From Peptoniphilaceae bacterium (lineage in GTDB: Bacteria > Bacillota > Clostridia > Tissierellales > Peptoniphilaceae), in contig CABJAE010000011.1 of NCBI GenBank assembly GCA_902363535.1, forward strand, positions 9,930-73,929: a DNA stretch of 64,000 bases, given 5' to 3'. Each line of letters begins with the position of its first letter. Position 1 is the stretch's first letter. Both the position numbers and the translations under genes were made by a program. Under the pieces are notes generated by a model. That model saw nothing but the letters and a program-made list of their open reading frames with translations. It was not told where the DNA came from and did no database searches. This document shows, one piece after another, positions 16,626 through 26,318 of this stretch.

Positions 16626-16634
16626 TGGTATAAT
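16626..16634 (+). promoter_or_regulatory. Extended -10 promoter for miaB-mutS-mutL-miaA
   Basis: TGGTATAAT, an extended -10 (TGn followed by a perfect TATAAT), 29 bases before miaB. No good -35 is visible. Confidence 0.6.
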
Positions 16635-16663
16635 GAGAAGAACTGTTAATCAAAGGAGTAAGC

Positions 16664-18040
16664 ATGGAAGAAAAATTTCAACATTTAATCGAACGTGTAA
16701 AGGAAGTCCACGGCGGTGAAACCTACGTCATTACCACCCACGGCTGTCAAATGAACGAACACGATTCGGAAAAAATAAAAACATTATTAAATACCATGGG
16801 CTTTAAAGAGATCGATCGGGAAGAAGAAGCGGACCTGGCGATTATCAATACCTGTTCCGTTCGCCACAGCGCGGAAGACAAGGTAATCGGGCACATCGGT
16901 CGCTTAAAGCATATTAAGAAGCAAAACAAAGATTTAAAAGTGGCCGTCTGCGGTTGCATGATGCAGCGAAAGGAATCCAGAGATTATGTGCTGAACACGT
17001 TTAACCACGTGGACATCGTCTTCGGCACGAACAACATCTACCGTCTGCCTCAGCTGATTTTGGAAAGCGACGACAAGAAAAACGCCGTGGTGGATATTGA
17101 CGAAAGCTATACGAATTTCGACAATCAAATTTATTCTCGAACGGCCGGAAATGCGGCCTACGTGAATATCGTCTACGGCTGCAATAATTTCTGCACCTAT
17201 TGCATCGTGCCCTATACCCGTGGCCGCGAGGTCTCTCGGGAACCGGAAGATATTTTAGACGAAATTAAAAACCTCGTGGCGGACGGGGTCAACGAAGTGA
17301 CTCTGTTGGGGCAAAATGTGAACTCCTACGGAAAAAATCTAGAGGAAAAAATCACATTTGCCGAGCTTCTGCGCATGGTACACGAGGTGGAGGGGATTGA
17401 GCGCATCCACTTTACTACCTCCCATCCGAAGGATATGTCCGATGATTTAATTGCCTGTTACAAGGATCTGCCGAAGCTCGCAAATTACCTACATCTCCCT
17501 GTGCAATCCGGTTCGAATCGCGTGTTGAAGATGATGAATCGTCATTACACCCGAGAAGATTACTTTACACTGATCGACAAAGTGCGCGCCGTTCGTCCGG
17601 ATATTTCTCTTTCCACGGATATTATGGTTGGTTTTCCCGGCGAGACGGAAGAAGATTTCGAAGACACTTTGGATTTGGTGAAGCGTGTTAAATACGACAA
17701 CGCCTTTACCTTTATTTATTCGAGACGGGAAGGCACCCGCGCCGATAAAATGGAAAATCAAGTGCCGAAGGACGTGAAGGACGCGCGGTTCCAACGCCTT
17801 CTAGATGCGGTTTATACCATTCAACGAGAAAAGTATGAAGCCCTGCACGGCACGGTGCAAGAGGTGCTGTTTGAATCGGTAAGTAAAAACGATCCGACGA
17901 AAATGAGCGGACGGACCGCCGGATTCAAACTGGTCCACGCGCCATACGATGCGGATTCCATCGGCAAAATGGTGCCGGTGAAAATTACAGGAGGCAATAC
18001 ATTCTCTTTAGAAGGAGAAATCGTTCATGGAAAGCAGTGA
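16664..18040 (+). CDS. miaB: tRNA-2-methylthio-N6-dimethylallyladenosine synthase
   Basis: 458 residues. Radical-SAM enzyme that adds the methylthio group to i6A37 of tRNA. N-terminal UPF0004 domain with the three auxiliary-cluster cysteines (first C28 in THGCQMNEHDS, then NTCSVR and CGCM), the radical-SAM CxxxCxxC (GCNNFCTYC), and a C-terminal TRAM domain. The same operon carries miaA, which makes its substrate. Overlaps mutS by 14 bases. Confidence 0.95.
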   Translation: MEEKFQHLIERVKEVHGGETYVITTHGCQMNEHDSEKIKTLLNTMGFKEIDREEEADLAIINTCSVRHSAEDKVIGHIGRLKHIKKQNKDLKVAVCGCMMQRKESRDYVLNTFNHVDIVFGTNNIYRLPQLILESDDKKNAVVDIDESYTNFDNQIYSRTAGNAAYVNIVYGCNNFCTYCIVPYTRGREVSREPEDILDEIKNLVADGVNEVTLLGQNVNSYGKNLEEKITFAELLRMVHEVEGIERIHFTTSHPKDMSDDLIACYKDLPKLANYLHLPVQSGSNRVLKMMNRHYTREDYFTLIDKVRAVRPDISLSTDIMVGFPGETEEDFEDTLDLVKRVKYDNAFTFIYSRREGTRADKMENQVPKDVKDARFQRLLDAVYTIQREKYEALHGTVQEVLFESVSKNDPTKMSGRTAGFKLVHAPYDADSIGKMVPVKITGGNTFSLEGEIVHGKQ

Positions 18041-20588
18041 TTTCGAAAAATTAACGCCGGCCATGCGCCACTACGTCGAAACAAAAAATGAAAACCCCGA
18101 TGCTTTTTTATTTTATCGCCTCGGGGATTTTTACGAGCTCTTCTTTAACGACGCCATCGTCGTTTCCGATCTTTTGGATTTGACGCTCACAAAAAAAAGC
18201 GGCGGGTTGGATGAAAAGATCCCCATGTGCGGCGTGCCCTATCGCGTGGCCAATCAATATATAAAGCGCCTGGTGAAAATGGGCCATTCCGTGAGCATTT
18301 GCGATCAGGTGGAGGATCCGAAACAAGCCAAGGGCCTGGTGAAAAGAGAAGTCACGAAGGTCGTCACCCCCGGCACCTTTATCGACGAAGATGAAGGGGA
18401 GGAGAGCCGCATTCTTACGAGCATCGCCCGGGAGGGAAAGATCGTGGAGCTGGCGCATTGCGATTATCCGGCGGGAAAAGTATACATGGACCGAAAAGTC
18501 TGCTGGGACAAGCGGGAAACCGAAAGTTTTCTCGAAAAGCAGTTTTCCCTTTACCGTCCGGCGGAGATTCTCTATGATCGTGCTTTTTCGGAAAAGGCCA
18601 CAATTCGAAAACTGGCGAAACGCTACGATGTTTTAAAGAATGGCGAAGTGTCTCGGGACCATCGCGAAATTTTAGCGTCTTACAAAGAACTGAATCGGGA
18701 AATCGACTACGACAGCGTCGCCCTCGCCAATTTACTGGCTTATCTGGAAGCGACGCAGCATCGCAGACAGACCCACCTTCACATCTCCGCCCGTGAGGAT
18801 CACGACGCTGTTATGGATCTTTCCGAAACCACCATTCGCAATTTGGAGCTCGTGAACAACAACCACGACAATCAAAAGGAACACTCCCTCTACGCCATTT
18901 TGGATCGTTGCAAGACGAAAATGGGGAGCCGCTATTTGCGCACGTCCATCTTGCGCCCGTTAATGGATGAAAAGGCGCTAAATGAACGCTACGATCGCAT
19001 CGACTCCCTTCACGGCGACCGGATTTTGTTCGACGATTTGCAGGAGCAGCTGGCGGCGATCTACGACATCGACCGCCTGTCCATATACATCGCCAACGAG
19101 ACCATGACGCCGAAACAAATTGAGCGACTCGTAAAGAGTTTAGAGGCGGTGCAGCTGATTGTTCGGCTTCTCAAGAAGGCGGAGAACGAAGCTCTCCTTA
19201 AAATTTTTGACGGCGTGGATCTCATGGAAGAGATTTCGGATCAGTTGCGGGAAATTTTTATCGACGAGTTGCCGGCAAACTATCGGGAACAGCGCTTTAT
19301 GGCCCATGGCGTGGACGAGGAGTTGGACCGACTCTTCGCTCTTTCCGAAAGCGGCAAGCAATGGATTTTGCAGCTGGAAGAAAAAGAGCGTGAAGCCAGC
19401 GGCATTAAGAATCTGCGAATAAAGTACAATAAAATACTGGGTTATTTTTTCGAGGTGTCGAAATCCTATGTGGATCAGGCGCCGGAGCATTTTATCCGAA
19501 AACAGACCCTCGTGGGCAGCGAACGATTTTTCACCGAAGAGTTGAAAAATAGGGAAGAGGAGATCCTCCACGGAAAAGAGCGCGCACTGGAGCGGCAATT
19601 GGAGCTTTTGGAGGCCATTGAAAGGCGCATCGCAACGAAGCTTCCGTCCATTCAGCATTTGTCCGAAGCCATACAGAAACTGGACGTGGCTTGTGCTCTG
19701 GCCGAGGTGGCGGAGCGATACAATTACCGCCGGCCCCGCTTCAACGACGGCGGTGTGCTCTTTATTAAAGACGGTCGCCATCCTGTGGTGGAGCGCACCA
19801 TGGATGAGCCCTATATTCCCAACGACACCTATTTAGACGACGAGAAGGTCCTTCTCCAGATTATCACTGGACCCAATATGGCAGGCAAATCCACCTACAT
19901 GCGCCAAGTAGCTTTGATTCAGATTATGGCCCAAATCGGTTCCTTCGTGCCGGCGGAAGAGGCGAATCTGCCCATGGTTGATCAAATCTTTACGCGGATC
20001 GGCGCCTCCGATTACCTGACGCGGGGCCAGTCCACTTTTATGGTCGAGATGACGGAGGTGGCGGAAATTTTGCGCCTCGCCACGGCGCGTTCCTTGATTC
20101 TCTTCGACGAAGTGGGCAGGGGCACCAGCACCTACGACGGCCTTTCCATCGCCTGGTCCATTATCGAATACATTTACAAAGAAGTGCGCGCGAAGACCCT
20201 CTTTGCCACCCACTATTTCGAACTCACGGAACTGGAAAATCGCTACGACGGCATTTTGAATGTGACCGTAGCCACGGAAGAGGTGGACGACGAGATCCGC
20301 TTTTTAAGGAAAATTATTGTCGGCCAAAGCAATTACTCCTTCGGTATCGACGTGGCGAAGCTTGCCGGTGTAAAAGACGAGGTCATCGAGCGGGCGCGAA
20401 ATGTTCTCGATCATTTGGAATCCGACGGCCGTGGAAAAGCCGTAGAATCTGTAAGAAACGATGTCGTCGTCGCCGACAAGGGGCCGGATCCATTGCGGGA
20501 AAAAATTCGATCCATCGACATCAATCAAACGACGCCCTTAGAAGCCCTGATGCTTCTCGAAGCCTTAAAGGAGGATGCCGATGCGTGA
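18027..20588 (+). CDS. mutS: DNA mismatch repair protein MutS
   Basis: 853 residues. Recognises mismatches and recruits MutL. The mismatch-contact phenylalanine/glutamate motif is in GDFYELF near residue 35. Connector, lever and clamp domains follow. The ATPase has Walker A GPNMAGKST near residue 615, then DEVGRGTSTYDG and FATHYFELTEL. The gene is complete. It runs into mutL with an 8-base overlap. Confidence 0.96.
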   Translation: MESSDFEKLTPAMRHYVETKNENPDAFLFYRLGDFYELFFNDAIVVSDLLDLTLTKKSGGLDEKIPMCGVPYRVANQYIKRLVKMGHSVSICDQVEDPKQAKGLVKREVTKVVTPGTFIDEDEGEESRILTSIAREGKIVELAHCDYPAGKVYMDRKVCWDKRETESFLEKQFSLYRPAEILYDRAFSEKATIRKLAKRYDVLKNGEVSRDHREILASYKELNREIDYDSVALANLLAYLEATQHRRQTHLHISAREDHDAVMDLSETTIRNLELVNNNHDNQKEHSLYAILDRCKTKMGSRYLRTSILRPLMDEKALNERYDRIDSLHGDRILFDDLQEQLAAIYDIDRLSIYIANETMTPKQIERLVKSLEAVQLIVRLLKKAENEALLKIFDGVDLMEEISDQLREIFIDELPANYREQRFMAHGVDEELDRLFALSESGKQWILQLEEKEREASGIKNLRIKYNKILGYFFEVSKSYVDQAPEHFIRKQTLVGSERFFTEELKNREEEILHGKERALERQLELLEAIERRIATKLPSIQHLSEAIQKLDVACALAEVAERYNYRRPRFNDGGVLFIKDGRHPVVERTMDEPYIPNDTYLDDEKVLLQIITGPNMAGKSTYMRQVALIQIMAQIGSFVPAEEANLPMVDQIFTRIGASDYLTRGQSTFMVEMTEVAEILRLATARSLILFDEVGRGTSTYDGLSIAWSIIEYIYKEVRAKTLFATHYFELTELENRYDGILNVTVATEEVDDEIRFLRKIIVGQSNYSFGIDVAKLAGVKDEVIERARNVLDHLESDGRGKAVESVRNDVVVADKGPDPLREKIRSIDINQTTPLEALMLLEALKEDADA

Positions 20589-22431
20589 AATTTATGCATT
20601 AAGCGATCAGACCATTTCTCAAATCGCTGCGGGCGAAATCATCGAAAATCCCGCCTCCATCATTAAGGAATTGGTTGAAAATGCCATCGACGCAAATGCC
20701 GATCGAATCAGCATTCGCTTATCGGATAATCTTTTAGACGAAATTCGTATCGCCGACAATGGCGACGGCATCGAAAAAAGCCAGATTACCAAGGCATTTT
20801 CCCGCCACGCCACATCAAAGCTTCGTACCATTTCCGATTTAGATATGATTACGAGCTTGGGCTTTCGCGGCGAGGCATTGGCAAGCATCGCCAATATCAG
20901 CCAAATGGAATGCGTGACGAAAACGGCCGAGAGCGACTTCGCCTACCGATTTACCGTGGAAAAAGGAGTCGTATCCCGAGGGGAGCCCGTGGGCGCACCG
21001 GTAGGCACGACGATGATCGTGCGGGATATTTTTTACAACACCCCGGTGAGAAAGAAATTTTTAAACACTACGACGAAAGAAATTCGCCGCATCGTCGAAG
21101 TGGTGGAACTATTGGCTTTGAGCCATCAGGACGTCTCCATCCACCTATCCCGCAATCAAAAGACCTTGCTCCATTCGAAAGTCTCCGACGACAAGATCAA
21201 TCATATCTATTCCATTCTCGGAAAGGACATTGCAAAAAATCTCCTGCCTATTTCCTTCGATACGGAATCTTACAAAATCGAAGGCTTTATCGGCAATAAC
21301 TTGCTCCACCGGGCGACGCCGGATCGGGAATTTCTGTTCGTAAATGGCCGCGGCGTCAAGAGCAACGACATCGCCCGGGCCATTCGAAAGGTGTATCGTT
21401 CCTTAATTCCCTTGAACCACTATCCGGTCTACGTCCTCTACATTACCATCGACCCCATCTTAATCGATGTGAATATTCACCCGCAGAAGCAAACAATTCG
21501 TCTGTCCAATGAAAATCAACTGACGACGATTTTGGAGCGTTTGGCGGAAGAGAAACTTCTGCCTAAGCGGGAGATTCCTTCGATCGATGCCCTAAATGAA
21601 GATACGAAAAAAGCGGAAGCGCCGGTACCGGAAAAAACAATCTTTGAGTTGAGCAGAGAACGAAAGATCGAAAGAGAGAAGCCGAAAGTGCCGGAATTTG
21701 ACTACTCCGATCGCGTGGCCCTTGCGGCGGAAGATAAAAAAGTGTACGGGGATAAAACAGAGCCCTCGCTTACGGAATCTTCCCCCGATACAGAAAGAAT
21801 TGATATAGAAACAGAAGCGGAAGCGACGGAAAAAGTGCAGCCCCTTGATGTAAGTCTTTACCAATTTTTGGCCGTAGTGTTCAAAACCTACGTGCTTTTT
21901 GAAAACAAGAAGGATCACCGCGTCCTCGTGGTGGATCAGCACGCGGCCCACGAGCGAATTCTTTACGAACGTTACAGCAAAAAAATTCGTGAACGGGCCG
22001 TGGCGACCCAGCTCCTTCTCGCGCCCATTACCATGCACCTGAGTCCCGAGGAAATGCACGCCGTGGTAACACATATGGCCGACTATGAACGCCTCGGTAT
22101 TTATCCCGAAGTCTTCGGCGAGCAAGACATCGTGATTCGCGAGGTGCCGGAGCATATATTAATCGACGATTTTCGGCAATTCTTTTTGGACTCCATTCAT
22201 CTATTGAACGAGGGCGTCAATGTGAAAGAGCAAAACATTTATAAAATCATGCGCCTCGCATGCAGAAGCGCCATTAAAGCAGGAGATACCATTTCCGAAA
22301 AAGAAGCCTACGCCCTTCTCGAGGAATTAAACGACGCGGACACGCCCTTTACCTGTCCGCACGGGCGCCCGACCATGATTCACGTGGAAAAACGCGCCTT
22401 CGAAAAACTGTTTTTAAGGGAGGGACTATGA
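20581..22431 (+). CDS. mutL: DNA mismatch repair protein MutL (endonuclease type)
   Basis: 616 residues. GHKL ATPase (IAAGEIIENPASIIKELVENAIDA; GFRGEALASI) joined by a charged linker to the C-terminal domain. The endonuclease motifs DQHAAHERILYE, ACRSAIKAGD and CPHGRP are present, so this MutL should nick DNA itself, as expected for a bacterium without MutH. ATG 20581 fits AAGGAGG six bases upstream better than the ATG at 20575. Confidence 0.95.
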   Translation: MREIYALSDQTISQIAAGEIIENPASIIKELVENAIDANADRISIRLSDNLLDEIRIADNGDGIEKSQITKAFSRHATSKLRTISDLDMITSLGFRGEALASIANISQMECVTKTAESDFAYRFTVEKGVVSRGEPVGAPVGTTMIVRDIFYNTPVRKKFLNTTTKEIRRIVEVVELLALSHQDVSIHLSRNQKTLLHSKVSDDKINHIYSILGKDIAKNLLPISFDTESYKIEGFIGNNLLHRATPDREFLFVNGRGVKSNDIARAIRKVYRSLIPLNHYPVYVLYITIDPILIDVNIHPQKQTIRLSNENQLTTILERLAEEKLLPKREIPSIDALNEDTKKAEAPVPEKTIFELSRERKIEREKPKVPEFDYSDRVALAAEDKKVYGDKTEPSLTESSPDTERIDIETEAEATEKVQPLDVSLYQFLAVVFKTYVLFENKKDHRVLVVDQHAAHERILYERYSKKIRERAVATQLLLAPITMHLSPEEMHAVVTHMADYERLGIYPEVFGEQDIVIREVPEHILIDDFRQFFLDSIHLLNEGVNVKEQNIYKIMRLACRSAIKAGDTISEKEAYALLEELNDADTPFTCPHGRPTMIHVEKRAFEKLFLREGL

Positions 22432-23366
22432 AACCGCTCATATTAATTACCGGGCCCACCGGTTCCGGGAAATCCGACCTTTCCGTGGCCCTCGCTAAAA
22501 AACTCCATACGGAGATCATTTCCGCGGATTCCGTGCAGGTTTACCGCGGTTTTACGATCGGTAGCGGAAAGATTACGCCGGAGGAGACGGAGGGCATTGT
22601 CCACCATCTTATCGACATAAAAGATCCTCACGAATTTTATTCCGCCGCCGATTTTTACGAAGCCGCCGCGCCGATTTTTGAAGATCTGTGGCGCGCGGGA
22701 AAGATTCCCATCGTCTGCGGGGGAACGGCCCTTTACATTCACAGCTTAATTTACGATTTGGACTTTTCCGAAAAGCCTTCAACCGAACGTCGAAAGGAAC
22801 TCAACAATCTTTATAATCGACGGGGACTCGAATATATGGTGGCTTTATTGAAGGAGAAGGACGCGACCATGGCGGAGGCCGTGGATTTAAACAATCCCCG
22901 CCGCGTCATTCGCGCCCTGGAACGAATCGAATCCGGCCATGTGGAAACAGAGCAACTACGGAAAAAGCGCAAAGGCGTCGATCCGCTGTACATCGTGTTG
23001 GATTGGGAGCGGGACGCGCTTTACGATCGAATTAACCGCCGCGTACTGAAAATGGTGGAGGCGGGGCTCTACGATGAAGTGGAAGAGCTCTATAGGGTCT
23101 ACGGCGGCGATGTGAAGCCTATGGGATCCATCGGCTACAAAGAAGTGGTGAAGTATATAAAAGGGGAGTGGGATGAAGCCACTGCCATCGAAAAAATCCA
23201 ACAACATTCCAGAAATTTTGCCAAGCGGCAGATGACCTGGTTTCGCAAGGAAGAAGATGCGGTGTTCATTCCCATGTCTGAATTGACGAAAGATGCGGCA
23301 CTTGAGAAGATTTTAGAACTGGAGAGAGAAAAATATGGTACAGATCGCGGATTTAATGGCGATTGA
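22428..23366 (+). CDS. miaA: tRNA dimethylallyltransferase
   Basis: 312 residues. Adds the dimethylallyl group to A37 of tRNAs reading UNN codons. P-loop GPTGSGKSDLS at the N-terminus, then SADSVQVYRG, VCGGTALYI and the C-terminal MGSIGYKEV and R-N-F-A-KRQMTWFR blocks. Its product is further modified by MiaB. Four-base overlap with mutL and 32-base overlap with the next gene. Confidence 0.95.
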   Translation: MKPLILITGPTGSGKSDLSVALAKKLHTEIISADSVQVYRGFTIGSGKITPEETEGIVHHLIDIKDPHEFYSAADFYEAAAPIFEDLWRAGKIPIVCGGTALYIHSLIYDLDFSEKPSTERRKELNNLYNRRGLEYMVALLKEKDATMAEAVDLNNPRRVIRALERIESGHVETEQLRKKRKGVDPLYIVLDWERDALYDRINRRVLKMVEAGLYDEVEELYRVYGGDVKPMGSIGYKEVVKYIKGEWDEATAIEKIQQHSRNFAKRQMTWFRKEEDAVFIPMSELTKDAALEKILELEREKYGTDRGFNGD

Positions 23367-24564
23367 AGCGAGCCTTCAAGAACCCTTTGCTGCACTGGAT
23401 GAGATTTGTTTATTTAATCAGGAAAAAGTATTAAAGGCTCTGCAATCCGTACGATTGGCGTCGGCGGATTTCAACTGGGCGACCGGCTACGGCTACGGGG
23501 ATGTAGGCAGGGAAAAGGTGGAGGCCGTTTACGCCGCACTCTTTCACACGGAAGACGCATTGGTGCGGCCCAATATGGTTTCCGGCACCCACGCCATCGC
23601 CCTCACTATAAAAGCCTTGACGAAGGCGAGAGATACCATCGCCTCCGTTTCCGGCTCTCCCTACGACACCTTGCACAAAGTGTTGGGCACCGCCGGGAAT
23701 GCGCCGGGGAACTTGAAATCTGAAGGTATCGGTTATCGGGAGCTTCCTTTAAAAGATGATGGCGCCATGGATTACGAAGCCATTAGCGATTTCGTGTCCC
23801 ATGACGCGGATCTTGTGATTATGCAGCGCTCCACCGGCTATTCCGATCGACGGGCCTTTACCGTCGATGAAATCAAGCGAGCGGTGGAAGAAATCAGAAA
23901 AAGCTACGACGGCATAATTTTTCTCGATAATTGCTACGGCGAATTTACGGAAAAAATCGAGCCCACGGAAATCGGCGTCGATGTTATGGCGGGCTCCCTC
24001 ATAAAGAATCCCGGTGGCGGCCTGAGTCTATCCGGCGGCTACGTCGTCGGAAGCGAAGAAATCATCGAGCGAGTGGCGGCGGAACTGACGGCGCCGGGCA
24101 TCGGCAAGGAATGCGGCCTCTCCTTCGGGCAAACCCGAAACACCTTAATGGGCCTGTTTCTCGCGCCCCATCGCGTGGCCCAGTGCATAAAAGGCGCCAT
24201 GCTCTTTGCGAAAACATTCGAAACCATGGGCTACGACTGCATCCCTGCATCCACGGATCCGAGAAGCGACATCGTCCAATCCATTGCCTTAGAGACGCCG
24301 GAAAATCTCGTGCGTTTTTGCCGCGCTATTCAGGCGGCCTCGCCGGTGGATTCCCATGTTACGCCCTATCCCTGGGATATGCCCGGCTACGAAGATCAGG
24401 TCATTATGGCGGCGGGCGGCTTTATCGAAGGAAGCAGCATCGAATTGTCTGCCGACGGTCCCATGCGCGCGCCCTACCGCGTGTATTTCCAAGGCGGCCT
24501 TACTTACGAACACATAAAACTCGCCCTGATTCAGGTACTTGACGCCCTCGATCAAAAGGCATAA
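23335..24564 (+). CDS. PLP-dependent methionine gamma-lyase-like protein (YnbB/aluminium-resistance family)
   Basis: 409 residues. Fold-type I PLP enzyme of the family annotated both as methionine gamma-lyase-like and as aluminium resistance protein. The lysine that would bind PLP is in GSLIKNPGGG; DNCYGEF carries the cofactor-contact aspartate. The substrate is not settled for this family. Start ATG 23335 lies inside miaA and has GGAGAGA upstream. The miaA-ynbB order is usual in Bacillota. Confidence 0.85.
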   Translation: MVQIADLMAIEASLQEPFAALDEICLFNQEKVLKALQSVRLASADFNWATGYGYGDVGREKVEAVYAALFHTEDALVRPNMVSGTHAIALTIKALTKARDTIASVSGSPYDTLHKVLGTAGNAPGNLKSEGIGYRELPLKDDGAMDYEAISDFVSHDADLVIMQRSTGYSDRRAFTVDEIKRAVEEIRKSYDGIIFLDNCYGEFTEKIEPTEIGVDVMAGSLIKNPGGGLSLSGGYVVGSEEIIERVAAELTAPGIGKECGLSFGQTRNTLMGLFLAPHRVAQCIKGAMLFAKTFETMGYDCIPASTDPRSDIVQSIALETPENLVRFCRAIQAASPVDSHVTPYPWDMPGYEDQVIMAAGGFIEGSSIELSADGPMRAPYRVYFQGGLTYEHIKLALIQVLDALDQKA

Positions 24565-24568
24565 AGAA

Positions 24569-24612
24569 ACCCCGATGCCTTCCGCAGTGACGGAAGCTCG
24601 GGGTCATTTTTT
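24569..24612. terminator. Bidirectional terminator between the lyase and the Mga-like gene
   Basis: Two-part stem: ACCCCGA (24569-24575) with TCGGGGT (24598-24604), and CTTCCG with CGGAAG inside, followed by T's at 24607-24612. On the other strand it ends in TTTCTTTAT, so it can serve both converging genes. Confidence 0.85.
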
Positions 24613-24613
24613 A

Positions 24614-26179
24614 TTACGAATAAACGGCGAGTAGCCGCTTAAATTCCGAAATATCCGTATAGCCTTTTCGCTTTTTGAAATCGGTGTCGTATCCCTGCTT
24701 CTTAATTCTTAAATCGCGGCACAGGCCCTGCAATTCATAGGGCGAGGGCAGTTGGCCGAAAGTATAGACCAAGGCCCCTTCCGGCACGGACTCAACGAAA
24801 AAGTCGGTGATGATTAAATCATAGGGAAGCCGGGCCAAATGATTCATGTCGACGCGATAACCGTCGTAAAGCTCGGCGTGAATTAAATTCGACGTTCCCT
24901 TGTTGATCAAGTGAACCAGCGTTTTTCCGAAAAAGGAATCGTCCTGGCTGACCACCAGGGCCTTGTAGGGCTCGCGGCCGTAAAATAATTGAGAGAGAAG
25001 ATCCGGCCAGAGGCTGTAAAAGGCCAGGGTCAGTTCGTCGATGGCGTAGTCCATGAATTCCGGAAATTCGCGGACAAATTCCTTGAAAATCGTCGTCAAC
25101 TCTGTGTGAAGCTCCGGATTTGCAAAGGAGATGTAGGCAAGCAAGTAGGTGGAACGCTTAAGGAAGAATTCCCGTTTTTTAAAATTGGAGAGGCGATAGG
25201 TAAAGTAAACCGCCAGGGAGCGATACAATTCGTCCCGATCCTCCAGTTGCAGATGAAATTGATCCAAAAAGCCCGGCAAGTGGGATTTAAAAAAGTCTTC
25301 ACGACTTTTTATGGATTGGAGTTTTTCCTCTAAAAGATCCGGGTCGTCGAAGAGAATGGGATTTTCTTCCGCATAAAAAATAGACAAGATGCTCACCAAA
25401 AGATCCACCGGCGTGCTCACTTGTTTCTTGGGCATGACGTCGTCAATTAATTTCTTTACTACCTCGTCGGTGGCCAGCAATTTCGCATTGGCGATTAATT
25501 CGTCTCGATAATTTTCCGTATGAATCGTATGACCCTGCATGAGGCGGAAAAACGACACGGCGATGGATACCTTTATGTAATTGTGTTGTGCCGGGGAAGG
25601 GGAGAAGTGGAGGAAGCTGTACATGCGCTCGGCAAAAGTCTCCACGAGGTCTTCCCGGATCGTGCCTGAAAAAGGCCATTCGCCGGGATGCAACATGGTC
25701 TCGATAAACATATTCACGTAAAAATTCCGGATTTCTTTTTCCTCACCTTCGAACTGAAAATCCGAATAGGAGAAAGAAAGATCGTAGACGCCCACAAGCT
25801 GCTCGTTAAAATTTTGCACGTGGCGATAAATCGACGTTTCGCTGAATCCCAAATCAAAGGCGAGATCCGATTTTTTAATGGTGGGATCGAAAAATGCCTG
25901 AAAGAGAATTTTATAGAGCAGTGATTCGCGAACCAGTAATTTCTTCATGCTGATTAAACCGAAGTTCGGGCGGAACTGCACGTAAAGCATGGAGCCGTTA
26001 TAAAAAAATTCGGCATGGTCCTTAAACTTTTTCTCGACGATGCGAACGTAGTTGCGGACCGTCTTTTTTGTGACGCCGATGACCGCAGCCAAATCCCCCA
26101 GTTGGATCCACTTGTTACGCTCCTTATATAAAATGGTCAGAAGGGCCATTAAGTTTTTGTCCTGATTTAAAAATAACAT
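24614..26179 (-). CDS. Mga/AtxA-like transcriptional regulator
   Basis: 521 residues, the usual length for Mga-type regulators. Two N-terminal helix-turn-helix domains (about 1-60, including LAAVIGVTKKTVRNYVRIVEKK, and about 75-130 with DLGFSETSIYRHVQNFN), a long helical middle resembling PRD domains, and a C-terminal part that looks like a PTS EIIB fold. This family controls surface and virulence genes in streptococci and Bacillus anthracis. No target or PTS gene is adjacent, so its regulon is unknown. Start ATG 26179 follows CGGAGG. Confidence 0.75.
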   Translation of the reverse strand: MLFLNQDKNLMALLTILYKERNKWIQLGDLAAVIGVTKKTVRNYVRIVEKKFKDHAEFFYNGSMLYVQFRPNFGLISMKKLLVRESLLYKILFQAFFDPTIKKSDLAFDLGFSETSIYRHVQNFNEQLVGVYDLSFSYSDFQFEGEEKEIRNFYVNMFIETMLHPGEWPFSGTIREDLVETFAERMYSFLHFSPSPAQHNYIKVSIAVSFFRLMQGHTIHTENYRDELIANAKLLATDEVVKKLIDDVMPKKQVSTPVDLLVSILSIFYAEENPILFDDPDLLEEKLQSIKSREDFFKSHLPGFLDQFHLQLEDRDELYRSLAVYFTYRLSNFKKREFFLKRSTYLLAYISFANPELHTELTTIFKEFVREFPEFMDYAIDELTLAFYSLWPDLLSQLFYGREPYKALVVSQDDSFFGKTLVHLINKGTSNLIHAELYDGYRVDMNHLARLPYDLIITDFFVESVPEGALVYTFGQLPSPYELQGLCRDLRIKKQGYDTDFKKRKGYTDISEFKRLLAVYS

Positions 26180-26219
26180 ACTGCCTCCGTTGCATTAGAA
26201 GATTAAGAAATATTATTCT

Positions 26220-26225
26220 ATTATA
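26220..26225 (-). promoter_or_regulatory. -10 element for the Mga-like gene
   Basis: Perfect TATAAT on the minus strand about 40 bases before the start; no convincing -35. Confidence 0.4.
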
Positions 26226-26281
26226 TCCTTTTTGCGGGAAAATAGAAGAAAGAAACGGTCGTCGAGTAGAAAAAAGCGCTC

Positions 26282-26315
26282 AAAAAATGCCGTCGAGGAA
26301 ACTCGGCGGCATTTT
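26282..26315 (-). terminator. Terminator after lexA
   Basis: Read on minus: stem of about 14 pairs, ATGCCGCCGAG with CTCGACGGCAT (one G-T pair), TTTC loop, then a T run, three bases after the lexA stop. Confidence 0.88.
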
Positions 26316-26318
26316 GGT

